In this document: positions 45,675 through 54,007 of the stretch, in pieces
Position numbering within the stretch: position 1 is the stretch's first letter
How the letters are laid out: each line of letters starts with the position of its first letter
Assembly (NCBI GenBank): GCA_964540795.1
Contig: CAZINX010000003.1
Location: forward strand, 134,341-198,340
DNA: 64,000 nt
Direction of reading: 5' to 3'
Origin: Dichotomicrobium sp964540795
GTDB taxonomy: Bacteria > Pseudomonadota > Alphaproteobacteria > Rhizobiales > Rhodomicrobiaceae
Made by a program: the position numbers and the translations under genes
Notes under the pieces: generated by a model
The model's input: only the letters and a program-made list of their open reading frames with translations
Databases searched by the model: none
What the model was told of the DNA's origin: nothing

Positions 45675-46160
45675 CTACGCGGCGTCGGCTACGGCCTCCA
45701 GCGAGACTTCCAGCGCCTCGAAGCGGTCATCTACCGAACGCAGGTCATCCGCCAGACTGGCCAGACGCCGAACCAGCTTGCCGGAGAGATGCTCCGCGAT
45801 CGACGGATCGGCTTCCATGACATCGTAGAGCGCGTGCCGCGTGATCGCGAGCGCACGGACCTGCTCGGCCGCGATCACCGTGGCCGCATAGGAGACGTCC
45901 GTGAGCATGGCCAGTTCGCCGATCAGCGTTCCCGGCCCCAGCGGCTCCTGAAAGCCGGCTGGAGCTCTCGCATCCGCCACCATCACCGAACCTTCGAGCA
46001 CGAGAAATGCTGCCGCGCCCGGCTCATCGGCCTGCGTCACCGCCTGACCGCCGTCAAACCACATGACCTCAGCGCATTCGGCTATGCTTGCGAGCTGGTC
46101 GTTGGACAGCCCTCTGAAAAGCTGGACGTTTTCCAGAACACCTAGTTCCTCGTTTGTCAT
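45675..46160 (-). CDS. stand-alone cyclic nucleotide-binding domain protein
   Basis: The 161-residue protein is a single Crp-type sensor domain: LENVQLFRGLSNDQLASIA, EPGAAAFLVLEGSVMV, and the phosphate-binding cassette region GPGTLIGELAMLTDVSYAAT, in which the Arg that normally contacts the cyclic phosphate is replaced by Tyr/Ala, so ligand binding is uncertain. There is no DNA-binding domain; the C-terminal 40 residues are a charged helix (LVRRLASLADDLRSVDDRF). ATG 46160 is favoured by GGGGGT just upstream. It is downstream of the response regulator on the same strand and may act with it. Confidence 0.85.
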   Translation of the reverse strand: MTNEELGVLENVQLFRGLSNDQLASIAECAEVMWFDGGQAVTQADEPGAAAFLVLEGSVMVADARAPAGFQEPLGPGTLIGELAMLTDVSYAATVIAAEQVRALAITRHALYDVMEADPSIAEHLSGKLVRRLASLADDLRSVDDRFEALEVSLEAVADAA

Positions 46161-46227
46161 GCAGACCCCCATCTGTCGCGATGATGATGTGAGTCGGCGT
46201 CCCGAGGCAAGCCGCCGCGCGGCTTGT

Positions 46228-46914
46228 TCAGGGCATGAGCTTGTAGCCGCCGGCCTCGGTCACAAGCAACTCCGCATTGGAGGGGTCCTGCTCGATCTTC
46301 TGGCGCAGCCGGTAGATATGCGTTTCCAGCGTGTGGGTGGTCACGCCGGCGTTGTAGCCCCAAACCTCATGCAGAAGCACGTCGCGGGTAATGACGCTTT
46401 CGCCCGCCCGGTAGAGATATTTGAGGATCGATGTTTCCTTCTCGGTGAGCCGGATCTTCCGACCATCCTGATCGAGGAGCACTTTGCTCGCGGGCTTGAA
46501 GGTGTAAGGACCGATGGTGAAGACGGCGTCCTCGCTCTGCTCGTGCTGGCGCAGTTGGGCGCGGATGCGCGCCAGAAGCACGGCGATACGGAACGGTTTT
46601 GTGACGTAGTCATTCGCGCCGGATTCCAGCCCAAGAATCATGTCGGAGTCGGTGTCCTGCGCGGTCAGCATGATGATCGGCCCCTTGAAGCCATTCTTGC
46701 GCATCAGCTTGCAGGCTTCGCGTCCGTCCATGTCGGGCAGGCCGATATCCAGCAGCACGAGATCGACACGCTGATTTTTCAGCTTGTCCATCGCCTCGCG
46801 CGCATCGCCAGCGATCTCGGTTTCGAACTCTTCGTGCAGCGCGAGTTGTTCGGCAAGCGAATCCCGCAAATCTTCGTCGTCGTCCACCACCAGAATATTT
46901 CGCGCCGTGCTCAT
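46228..46914 (-). CDS. OmpR-family response regulator (CenR-like)
   Basis: The 228-residue protein has a receiver domain (VDDDEDL acidic pocket, phosphorylation site D56 in LVLLDIGLPD, KPF switch lysine) and a winged-helix DNA-binding domain (LTEKETSILKYLYRAG, and THTLETHIYRLRQKIE). The close relatives by pattern and by position next to xth are CenR-type regulators, which control envelope integrity in alphaproteobacteria and are essential in some. No histidine kinase is adjacent. GGGAGAG precedes ATG 46914. Confidence 0.88.
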   Translation of the reverse strand: MSTARNILVVDDDEDLRDSLAEQLALHEEFETEIAGDAREAMDKLKNQRVDLVLLDIGLPDMDGREACKLMRKNGFKGPIIMLTAQDTDSDMILGLESGANDYVTKPFRIAVLLARIRAQLRQHEQSEDAVFTIGPYTFKPASKVLLDQDGRKIRLTEKETSILKYLYRAGESVITRDVLLHEVWGYNAGVTTHTLETHIYRLRQKIEQDPSNAELLVTEAGGYKLMP

Positions 46915-47024
46915 TCTGCGCTCTCCCGAAATCGCTTCGTTCGCATTGATTGACGATTTAGGCTGCGGCGCAATGCAAGGCAATATGCTGGCCCGCCCAA
47001 GGCGATGAAAGGTCAATCGCGCAA

Positions 47025-47546
47025 ATGCAAATCCGCGTGAATATTCATGCCCGCTCACTGGCGGCGCAGCATGGGATTGCGGCGCTCGGCCCGCTGCTGC
47101 TGCCGTGCGCGCTGGGACGCGGCGGACGCCGCGCGCTGAAGCGCGAGGGCGACGGCGCAACGCCAATCGGGCTTTGGCCGATGCGCGAAGTCCTGTATCG
47201 CGCGGACCGCATCACGCGGCCCGTCACGCGCTTGCCGGTATCGCCCATCCGCCCGCATGACGGCTGGTGCGACGCCCCCCGCGACCGCAACTACAACCGG
47301 CGAGTGCGCCTGCCCTACCCCGCCAGCCACGAGGTGCTCTGGCGAGACGACCATCTGTATGATCTCGTCGTGGTGCTCGGCTACAACGACATCCCGCGCA
47401 TCCGAGGCCGAGGCAGCGCCATTTTCATGCATCTCGCTATGCCCGGATTCGCGCCGACGGAAGGCTGCATCGCGCTGCGCGAGAGCGATCTGCGCAAGCT
47501 GCTCGCCTTTGCCGGGCCGGGCGCGGCCGCGCGCGTCACGGGCTGA
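47025..47546 (+). CDS. L,D-transpeptidase (YkuD) family protein
   Basis: The 173-residue product is one YkuD catalytic domain: GDGATPIGLWPM near residue 45 and the active-site block FMHLAMPGFAPTEGCIAL with H136 and the nucleophile C148. These enzymes make 3-3 cross-links in peptidoglycan or attach outer-membrane proteins. No signal peptide is visible, which is usual for this short alphaproteobacterial subgroup and leaves export unexplained. It is divergent from the CenR-like gene, a pairing that fits envelope control. Confidence 0.85.
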   Translation: MQIRVNIHARSLAAQHGIAALGPLLLPCALGRGGRRALKREGDGATPIGLWPMREVLYRADRITRPVTRLPVSPIRPHDGWCDAPRDRNYNRRVRLPYPASHEVLWRDDHLYDLVVVLGYNDIPRIRGRGSAIFMHLAMPGFAPTEGCIALRESDLRKLLAFAGPGAAARVTG

Positions 47547-47549
47547 GGC

Positions 47550-48362
47550 TCAACGGGTTCGGCGCGGATTGAGATAAAGATCGACCTCGTGATGCGCGAG
47601 CCGAGGCTTGAGTTCGCGCTTCTCCATGCGCTGCACCAGGTCCTCGACATGCGCGCGGCACGCCTTGTTGAAGCGCAACATCGCGCAGAAGAGCTGCAGC
47701 ACGCAGTTGAGGATGCGGTCGTCGTGGTCGGCGCGCAGCTTCACGTCCCAGTGGCCGCCCAGCGTCACCAGCTTGCCGTCGAGCACGCCGATCTTCTCGT
47801 TGTTATGGTCGTAGAGCACATAGTCCGGGCCGATGCTGATCCATTTGCGGCGCAGCTTGTAGAGGAAGGGTTCGCCGTCCTTCAGGATAAAGAACGAGAA
47901 TTTTTCGGGAAAGCCCGGCCATTTGCGCGCTGTCCGCTCGACATGGACGATCTGGTCGTGGCCGGACACGTTGACCGAAAATGCCGTGACCGGAAAACCG
48001 CCCGCGCCGAAGGAAAGCTGCAGGCTGCGCCCCACCATCAGGTCCATCGTCGCGCGCCAGGTCATCGACTCCGAGAACAGCTTGATGACCAGCCGCCGCT
48101 CCATTGCCTCGGTCTTGTCCCAGGCGCCCTCGCGGTAGCTGATGAGATGGGTGCGCTCGCCGTCTTCCTTCACCTCGCCGAAAATATCGCTGTCGGTGGT
48201 GAACTGGCGCGATTTCGCCCGATGGCGCGAATGCTGATAGATGCCGATCTCGGTGGTGTTCAGGTCCGTCCACCACAGATCGACCTCGTAATGCACCCGG
48301 TCCTTCGTCGATGCCTTCGCTGACGGGCCTGTCGTCTCCGGCGCCTTTTCGGCCACTGCCAT
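47550..48362 (-). CDS. conserved hypothetical protein, possibly LURP-one/tubby-like
   Basis: I cannot name this 270-residue protein. It is soluble, with no signal. After a Lys/Ala-rich N-terminal 30 residues comes a beta-rich region. A stretch near residues 180-240 (WISIGPDYVLYDHNNEKIGV followed by DGKLVTLGGHWDVKL) recalls the beta-barrel of tubby-like/LURP-one proteins. ATG 48362 has GGGAG 8 bases upstream. It is convergent with the L,D-transpeptidase gene (3 bases). Confidence 0.7.
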   Translation of the reverse strand: MAVAEKAPETTGPSAKASTKDRVHYEVDLWWTDLNTTEIGIYQHSRHRAKSRQFTTDSDIFGEVKEDGERTHLISYREGAWDKTEAMERRLVIKLFSESMTWRATMDLMVGRSLQLSFGAGGFPVTAFSVNVSGHDQIVHVERTARKWPGFPEKFSFFILKDGEPFLYKLRRKWISIGPDYVLYDHNNEKIGVLDGKLVTLGGHWDVKLRADHDDRILNCVLQLFCAMLRFNKACRAHVEDLVQRMEKRELKPRLAHHEVDLYLNPRRTR

Positions 48363-48583
48363 TTGTCTGCTCCCCGCTGCCGTTGCCGAATCGATACAAG
48401 GATAACACGCTGCGGCCTCCCGCCCGCGCCGCGCGCGTTTTTCCACAATGGCTGAGTCACGCCTGCGTCATCGCCCCGCCGGGCGGGCCGCTAAAGCTTT
48501 CATGCTGCAACGCGAAACGCTAGACTCGCGTTAAGTGATTTCGATGCGCGAAGAGCGCGAAACCGGACACAAGGAGACCAATA

Positions 48584-49249
48584 ATGGCGCGATATGTGAT
48601 CGTCGGCGCGAACCGGGGGATCGGACTTGAACTGACCCGCCAGTTGAAGGACCGCGGCGAGGATGTCGTCGCTGCCTGCCGCGCGGCCAGCCCGGAGCTG
48701 CGCGAGACCGGGGCGGAAGTGCATGAGCATGTCGAGGTCACCGAGGATGAGTCGGTGGAGCGCTTCACCGCCGCCGTCAAGGCGAACGGGCCGGTCGATG
48801 TGCTGGTGCATGTCTCCGGCATCCTGAAGGGCGACAATCTCGACGCGCTGGACTGGGACACGTTGCGCGAACAGTTCGAGGTGAACACGCTCGGCCCGCT
48901 GCGCGTCGCGCGGTCCTTCGCGCCGTTCATGAAGTCCGGCGGCAAGATCGGCATCCTCTCCAGCCGCGTCGGCTCGATGGCGGACAACACGTCCGGGGGC
49001 AACTACGGCTATCGCATATCGAAAGCCGCGGTGAACATGGCGGGCGTCAATCTCGCGCATGACCTGAAATCCCTCGGCGTCGCCGTGTTTTTGCTGCATC
49101 CCGGCTTTGTGCAGACGGAGATGACCGGCGGGCGCGGGCATATCGGCCCGGACGAGTCGGCGCGCGGGCTGATCGCGCGGCTGGACGAACTGGGCATAGA
49201 TGAGACCGGCACTTTCTGGCACGCCGACGGCAGCCAATTGCCCTGGTAG
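48584..49249 (+). CDS. short-chain dehydrogenase/reductase
   Basis: The 221-residue SDR has the nucleotide-binding GANRGIG at the N-terminus, NTLGPL in the middle and the catalytic Tyr-Lys pair in YGYRISKAAVNM, with Ser in ILSSRVGSM. The end (FWHADGSQLPW) is that of the carbonyl-reductase-like group related to CsgA of Myxococcus (unrelated to curli). Substrate unknown. First gene of a rightward group with the FMN reductase, 3-hydroxybutyrate dehydrogenase and patatin genes. Confidence 0.88.
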   Translation: MARYVIVGANRGIGLELTRQLKDRGEDVVAACRAASPELRETGAEVHEHVEVTEDESVERFTAAVKANGPVDVLVHVSGILKGDNLDALDWDTLREQFEVNTLGPLRVARSFAPFMKSGGKIGILSSRVGSMADNTSGGNYGYRISKAAVNMAGVNLAHDLKSLGVAVFLLHPGFVQTEMTGGRGHIGPDESARGLIARLDELGIDETGTFWHADGSQLPW

Positions 49250-49282
49250 CGCCCAAAGCGCACCGAACCGAAAGGACACGCC

Positions 49283-49864
49283 ATGCCGCTCAACCTTGTG
49301 ATGCTCTACGGTTCAGTGCGCCGCGACCGGCAGGGGATCAAGGCCGCCCGCTTCGTCAAGCGCCAGTTCGAGGCGCGCGGGCATACGGTCGAGTTCATCG
49401 ACGCGATGGAGGAACCGTTCCCGCTGCTCGACCGGATGTACAAGGAGTACGGCCCCGGCGAAGCGCCCGCCTTCATGGACCGCATCGCGGGCGTCATCCG
49501 GGAAGCGGACGGCTTCATCATCGTCTCGGGCGAGTACAACCACGGCATCCCGCCGGCGTTGAAGAACATGCTCGATCATTATCTTGAGGAATGGCAGTAC
49601 CGGCCGTCCGGCATCGTCAGCTACTCGGCCGGCATCTTCGGCGGCGTGCGCGCGGCGATGCAGCTGCGCATGACGCTGGCCGAGCTGGGCATGGCGTCGA
49701 TCCCCACAATTTATCCCGTCCCGCGGGTGCAAAATGCCTTCACCGAAGACGGGACGCCGGTGGACGACAGCGCCTACAAGTTCGTCAAGGGCTTCCTCGA
49801 CGAGATGGAATGGTACGCCGAGGCGCTGCGCGACCGGCGGGTACAAGGGCTTCCGGGACAGTAG
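49283..49864 (+). CDS. NADPH-dependent FMN reductase family protein
   Basis: The 193-residue flavodoxin-like protein shows LYGSVRRDRQG (FMN phosphate loop), a helix, and SGEYNHGIPPALKNMLDHY, the flavin-binding motif of the NADPH-dependent FMN reductase/quinone reductase family. It probably reduces quinones, FMN or metal ions. It starts 33 bases after the SDR gene with GAAAGGA as ribosome site, so both are co-transcribed. Confidence 0.9.
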   Translation: MPLNLVMLYGSVRRDRQGIKAARFVKRQFEARGHTVEFIDAMEEPFPLLDRMYKEYGPGEAPAFMDRIAGVIREADGFIIVSGEYNHGIPPALKNMLDHYLEEWQYRPSGIVSYSAGIFGGVRAAMQLRMTLAELGMASIPTIYPVPRVQNAFTEDGTPVDDSAYKFVKGFLDEMEWYAEALRDRRVQGLPGQ

Positions 49865-49892
49865 ATCCAACGCGACATCAGGAGAGCGAGCA

Positions 49893-50675
49893 ATGCTGAA
49901 AGGAAAGAACGCCGTCGTCACCGGCTCCACCAGCGGCATCGGGCTGGGCATGGCCGAGGCGCTCGCGGGCGCGGGCGTCAACGTGATGCTGAACGGGCTG
50001 GGCGACCCGGACGAGATCGAGAAGACCCGCGCCGGCCTCGACGAGAAGTACGGCGTCAAGGTGCTGTTTCACGGCGCGGACATGACCAAGCCCGACCAGA
50101 TCGAGGATATGGTCGAGACCGCACGGCGCGAGTTCGGCCAGATCGACATCATGGTCAACAACGCCGGCATCCAGCATGTCGCGCCGGTGGAGGAGTTCCC
50201 GGTCGAGAAGTGGGATGCGATCATCGCCATCATCCTGTCGAGCGCGTTCCACACCTCCCGGCTCGTGTTCGGCGAGATGAAACAGCGCGGCTGGGGCCGG
50301 ATCATCAACCTGGCTTCCGCGCACGGCCTCGTCGCCTCGCCCTACAAAGTTGCCTATGTCTCCGCCAAGCACGGGATGCTCGGCATGACCAAGACGCTTG
50401 CGCTGGAAGGCGCGGAACACGGCGTCACCGTCAACGCTATCTGTCCCGGCTACGTGCTGACCCCGCTGGTGGAGGCGCAGATCCCGGACACGGCGAAGGC
50501 GCGCGGCATCTCCGAGGAAGAGGTCAAGCGCAACGTCATCCTGGAAGCCCAACCGACCAAGGAGTTCGTCACGGTCGAACAGATCGGCGCGCTGACGGTC
50601 TTCCTCTGCGGCGATGAGGCCGCCCAGATCAACGGCGCGGCGCTGTCCATGGACGGCGGCTGGACCGCGAAATGA
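49893..50675 (+). CDS. bdhA: D-3-hydroxybutyrate dehydrogenase
   Basis: The 260-residue SDR matches the 3-hydroxybutyrate dehydrogenase group: GSTSGIGLGMAEALA at the N-terminus, NNAGIQHVAPVEEFPVEKWD, the catalytic YVSAKHGMLGMTK with Ser in LASAHGLVASPYK, and the Gln/His residues typical of the hydroxybutyrate site (QHVAP, AQPTKEFVT). It oxidises D-3-hydroxybutyrate to acetoacetate with NAD, a step in using stored polyhydroxybutyrate. AGGAGAG lies before ATG 49893. Its stop overlaps the patatin start by 4 bases. Confidence 0.9.
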   Translation: MLKGKNAVVTGSTSGIGLGMAEALAGAGVNVMLNGLGDPDEIEKTRAGLDEKYGVKVLFHGADMTKPDQIEDMVETARREFGQIDIMVNNAGIQHVAPVEEFPVEKWDAIIAIILSSAFHTSRLVFGEMKQRGWGRIINLASAHGLVASPYKVAYVSAKHGMLGMTKTLALEGAEHGVTVNAICPGYVLTPLVEAQIPDTAKARGISEEEVKRNVILEAQPTKEFVTVEQIGALTVFLCGDEAAQINGAALSMDGGWTAK

Positions 50676-51727
50676 GCGATCCGGCCGCGGACGCCAAGCC
50701 GGTCAACCTCGCGCTTCAGGGCGGCGGGGCGCACGGCGCTTTCACCTGGGGCGTGCTCGACCGGTTCCTGGAGGACGGGCGGCTCAGCCTCGACGCGATC
50801 AGCGGCACCAGCGCGGGCGCGATGTGCGGCGTGGTGATGGCCGACGGCTACATGCGGGGCGGCTACGACAGCGCGCGCGAACGGCTGCGCATGTTCTGGC
50901 GGGCCGTGGCGGAGAACGCGCCGCTCAACCCGCTGCAGCGCTCGCCGATCGACGTGTTCCTCGGCAACTGGAGCGTCTCGCGGTCGCCGGCGACACTCTT
51001 CTTCGAGATGTTCCGGCAGGTCGCCTCGCCCTACATGTTCAACCCGCTCAATCTGAACCCGCTGGCGGATGTTCTGGATTCGGTCGTCGATTTCGAGCTT
51101 GTGCGCGGTTGCGACGACATCAAGCTTTTCATCTCCGCCACCAATGTCGAGACCGGGCGCGTCAGGATTTTCAACCGGCATGAGCTGCGCTGCGAAATGG
51201 TGATGGCCTCGGCCGCCCTGCCCTTCCTGTTTCAGGCGGTGGAGGTGGACGGCGTGCCGTACTGGGACGGCGGCTATATGGGCAACCCGGCGCTATTCCC
51301 GTTTTACGCCTCGGAAGTTGGCGCGCACGACATCATCATCGTGCAGATCAACCCGGTCGAGCGGCCCGGCACCCCGAAAACCGCGCAAGGCATTCTGGAG
51401 CGGCTGCGCGAAATCACCTTCAACTCAAGCCTGCTGAAGGAGTTGCGCTCGGTCGACTTCATCAACCGGCTGCTGGACGAGGGCAAGATGACCGAGGACG
51501 GCTTCAGCCGGATGCGCGTTCACATCATCCAGGCGCCCAGCGAAGTCACCGATCTCGGCCAGTCCAGCCGCATGAACCCGCAGTGGGAGTTCCTGGAGCA
51601 CCTGTTCGATCTCGGACGGGACAGCGCGGACACATGGCTGACCGCGCATTTCGACGATGTCGGGGTGCGCGAGACGGTGGACATCCGCGCCCTGTTCGGC
51701 GAACTCGGCGCAGCGCATATAGGGTGA
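50672..51727 (+). CDS. patatin-like phospholipase/esterase
   Basis: The 351-residue hydrolase has the oxyanion loop GGGAHGAF (17-24), the nucleophile elbow GTSAG with S47 and the catalytic Asp in YWDGGYMGNP. There is no signal peptide, so it is cytoplasmic or membrane-associated. It is translationally coupled to bdhA (ATGA overlap at 50672-50675). Patatins hydrolyse acyl esters. Coupling to 3-hydroxybutyrate oxidation suggests a role near polyhydroxybutyrate granules, but this is inference. Confidence 0.92.
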   Translation: MSDPAADAKPVNLALQGGGAHGAFTWGVLDRFLEDGRLSLDAISGTSAGAMCGVVMADGYMRGGYDSARERLRMFWRAVAENAPLNPLQRSPIDVFLGNWSVSRSPATLFFEMFRQVASPYMFNPLNLNPLADVLDSVVDFELVRGCDDIKLFISATNVETGRVRIFNRHELRCEMVMASAALPFLFQAVEVDGVPYWDGGYMGNPALFPFYASEVGAHDIIIVQINPVERPGTPKTAQGILERLREITFNSSLLKELRSVDFINRLLDEGKMTEDGFSRMRVHIIQAPSEVTDLGQSSRMNPQWEFLEHLFDLGRDSADTWLTAHFDDVGVRETVDIRALFGELGAAHIG

Positions 51728-51739
51728 TGGCTCCCGACA

Positions 51740-51947
51740 TGTCATCCCGTGCGCGATGCGGCGCGTGGCGCTGCTTCGCAGACACGGGATCCAAGGCGGC
51801 GCTGGAATTCAGGAGCGATCCCGGGTCTGCAGCGCATCGCTGACGTGCTGCGCAGCGCCCGGGATGACGGGCTAAGCGTGTCTGCGCCGCGTCATTCGAT
51901 GCCGCGCCGCGCACGCGACGGCAGCCGCAGCCGCGCACGGAATGACG
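51740..51947. repeat. pair of alphaproteobacterial palindromic intergenic elements
   Basis: GTCATCCCG (51741-51749) with CGGGATGAC (51860-51868), and GTCATTC (51891-51897) with GAATGAC (51940-51946), delimit two adjacent palindromic elements between the patatin gene and leuA. The first encloses a CACGGGATCC/GATCCCGGGT pair. Such units are scattered between genes in many alphaproteobacteria. Rightward and leftward genes end here, so they may also terminate both transcripts. Confidence 0.7.
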
Positions 51948-51963
51948 CAGCACCGAGAGCGGA

Positions 51964-53535
51964 TCACGACGCCGCGCGGCTCTCCGGCGCGACGCGCTCG
52001 CGCTTCGCGATCAGCTTGTTGAGCGCCGACACATAAGCCCGCGCGGAGGCGACCATCGTGTCGCTGTCCGTGCCGCGCCCCGTCACGGTCAGGCCGTTTT
52101 CCTCCAGCCGCACGCTGACCTCCGCCTGCGCGTCGGTGCCTTCGGTCACGGCGTGGACCTGATAGAGCGGCAGCCGCGCCTCATGCGGGACGATCGCCTT
52201 GATCGCGTTGAAGATCGCGTCAACCGGACCATAGCCGACCGCCTCGCGGGTCTCGTGCTTGCCGCCGACATCCAGCGTGATGGTCGCGCGCTGCTGGCCC
52301 GTGCCGGCGATCACCGTCAGCGAGAGCAGCTTGATGTTGTCATGCGCGCTGGCCAGTTCGTCGTCGACCAGCGCCTCGATGTCCTCGTCGAACACGTGCT
52401 TTTTATGGTCGGCCAGCACCTTGAAGCGCTGGAAGGTGTCCTCAAAAGCATTCTCGCCAAGTTGATAACCCAGCTCTTCCAGCTTCTGGCGGAAGGCGTG
52501 GCGGCCGGAATGCTTGCCCATCACCAGCGTGGATTCCTTCAGCCCCACGCTTTCCGGCGTCATGATCTCGTAGGTCTGGGCGTTCTTCATCATGCCGTGC
52601 TGGTGGATCCCCGACTCGTGCGCAAAAGCGTTCTTGCCGACGACCGCCTTGTTGTACTGCACCGGGAACGCGCTGACGGCGGAGACCAACTTGGAGGCGC
52701 GGGTAATCATCGTGGTGTCGATGCCGGTGTGATAGGGCAGCACGTCGGCGCGGGTACGCATCGCCATCACGACCTCTTCCAGCGCCGCGTTGCCCGCGCG
52801 TTCACCCATGCCGTTGATGGTGCATTCGATCTGCCGCGCGCCGGCCTTCACGCCCGCCAGCGAATTGGCGACCGCCAGGCCCAGATCGTTGTGGCAGTGG
52901 GTCGAGAGGGTGATGTCGTCAGCGCCCGGCACACGCTCGCGCAGCATGGTTATGAGCGCGAAAAACTCCTCCGGCACCGTGTAGCCGACCGTGTCCGGGA
53001 TGTTCACCGTGGTCGCGCCGGCCTTGATCGCGGCTTCAACGCAGCGGCACAGGAAGTCGTGCTCGGTGCGCGTGGCATCCTCGGCAGACCATTCCACGTC
53101 GTCGGTGTACTGGCGCGCGCGCGTCACGCTCGCGGTGACGGCCTCCAGCACCTCATGCGGCTCCTTGCCCAGCTTGTACTTCATGTGCAGCGGGCTGGTG
53201 GAGATGAAGGTATGGATACGTCCGCGCTTCGCCGGCTTGATCGCCTCGCCCGCGCGGTCGATATCCGCGTTCCCGGCGCGCGACAGCCCGCAGATCACGC
53301 TGTTCTTCGCTGCTTTCGCGATCTCGCGCACCGACTCGAAGTCGCCCTGCGAGGCCGCCGGAAAGCCCGCCTCGATGATGTCGACGCCCATCTCGTCCAG
53401 CACGGCGGCGACCTGGAGTTTTTCCTCGCGGGTCATCGACGCGCCCGGCGACTGCTCGCCGTCGCGCAAGGTGGTATCGAAAATGAAGACGCGGTCGCCC
53501 GGCGCGGCCGTCTGGTTCGTGGTCTCTGTGCTCAT
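51964..53535 (-). CDS. leuA: 2-isopropylmalate synthase
   Basis: LeuA commits 2-ketoisovalerate to leucine synthesis by condensing it with acetyl-CoA. The 523-residue protein has the TIM-barrel motifs DTTLRDGEQSPGASM, the metal-binding STHCHNDLGLAVANS and GMGERAGNAALEEVVM, the family signature ESGIHQHGMMKN, and the C-terminal regulatory domain that binds leucine (residues 400-500). ATG 53535 has GGCAGGA upstream. An upstream in-frame ATG at 53598 would add 21 residues encoded by a palindromic element (FFPAKAG), so it is rejected. The long leader before it suggests control in addition to feedback inhibition. Confidence 0.94.
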   Translation of the reverse strand: MSTETTNQTAAPGDRVFIFDTTLRDGEQSPGASMTREEKLQVAAVLDEMGVDIIEAGFPAASQGDFESVREIAKAAKNSVICGLSRAGNADIDRAGEAIKPAKRGRIHTFISTSPLHMKYKLGKEPHEVLEAVTASVTRARQYTDDVEWSAEDATRTEHDFLCRCVEAAIKAGATTVNIPDTVGYTVPEEFFALITMLRERVPGADDITLSTHCHNDLGLAVANSLAGVKAGARQIECTINGMGERAGNAALEEVVMAMRTRADVLPYHTGIDTTMITRASKLVSAVSAFPVQYNKAVVGKNAFAHESGIHQHGMMKNAQTYEIMTPESVGLKESTLVMGKHSGRHAFRQKLEELGYQLGENAFEDTFQRFKVLADHKKHVFDEDIEALVDDELASAHDNIKLLSLTVIAGTGQQRATITLDVGGKHETREAVGYGPVDAIFNAIKAIVPHEARLPLYQVHAVTEGTDAQAEVSVRLEENGLTVTGRGTDSDTMVASARAYVSALNKLIAKRERVAPESRAAS

Positions 53536-53555
53536 GATGTCCTGCCTCTCATGCC

Positions 53556-53573
53556 TTCCGGCTTTCGCCGGAA
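53556..53573. repeat. stem-loop with GAAA tetraloop in the leuA leader
   Basis: TTCCGGC (53556-53562) and GCCGGAA (53567-53573) enclose TTTC, which reads GAAA on the leuA strand. It lies 21 bases before the leuA start and directly after seven T, so it is not a terminator in that order. The unit is the core of a palindromic repeat common in alphaproteobacterial intergenic DNA. Confidence 0.6.
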
Positions 53574-53601
53574 AAAAACCTTGTCCGTTTGCAGTCATTA
53601 T

Positions 53602-53647
53602 CCCCTGAGCATCCGTCCGGCTGGGCCGAACCGCCGACGCTCAGGGG
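53602..53647. promoter_or_regulatory. 9-bp stem-loop overlapping the end of the leuA leader ORF
   Basis: CCCCTGAGC (53602-53610) and GCTCAGGGG (53639-53647) are perfect inverted copies around 28 bases that can pair further. On the leuA strand the first arm contains the TGA stop of the leader ORF, so a ribosome at the end of the leader would block the stem, as expected of a translation-sensing switch. Confidence 0.5.
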
Positions 53648-53763
53648 CTGCTAAGGCTTAGGAGAGGCTTGTTCGGGAGGACGGGCAGAGCCGGACGCAG
53701 CGCAGCCGCCGCCAGCGGGAGGCGGCGATCAATCGCGGGCGCGAATGAGGCGGCTTGGTTCAT
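53641..53763 (-). CDS. possible leucine leader peptide of leuA
   Basis: This is a 40-codon frame that ends 105 bases before leuA. Eight of 40 codons are Leu, with three in the six residues LLSLSS near the end (positions 34-39). It lies between a good promoter and a stem-loop that overlaps its stop. No strong ribosome site precedes its ATG and no classical terminator follows, so the attenuator reading is tentative. Confidence 0.4.
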   Translation of the reverse strand: MNQAASFAPAIDRRLPLAAAALRPALPVLPNKPLLSLSSP

Positions 53764-53807
53764 GTCGAACACGTCGTGTCTCGGCGCATGTCTCTGCAAC
53801 TCTGATG

Positions 53808-53836
53808 GTTGTAATGCGCGGCGGGCGCGATGACAA
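53808..53836 (-). promoter_or_regulatory. promoter of the leuA leader transcript
   Basis: On the minus strand TTGTCA (53836-53831) and TACAAC (53813-53808) are 17 bases apart. The transcript would start near 53801, giving a leader of about 265 bases before leuA that includes the Leu-rich frame. Confidence 0.5.
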
Positions 53837-53892
53837 GCGTTCGTCGCGGCAGCGCCAGGATGAACAACACCTGAATTCATCTCGCAGCCAAC

Positions 53893-53908
53893 GTTCACGC
53901 CGGTGAAC
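53893..53908. promoter_or_regulatory. inverted repeat upstream of the curli genes
   Basis: GTTCAC (53893-53898) and GTGAAC (53903-53908) with a GCCG centre lie about 100 bases before the first curlin gene and 57 bases beyond the leuA promoter. A divergently acting operator is possible. Confidence 0.35.
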
Positions 53909-54007
53909 ACAACCCGACAACGAGGTTCAAAACGCATTCAGAGCGGGGCCGATACAACAGGATCGTCATCTCGGATGAGACGGCAAGAAACCAAGGGAGA
54001 TTTTGAC

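Noticed and set aside
53572..53578. T7 run before leuA as part of an attenuator terminator
   Set aside because: The T-run precedes the GAAA-loop stem and follows the 9-bp stem by 23 bases, so neither stem forms a standard terminator with it.
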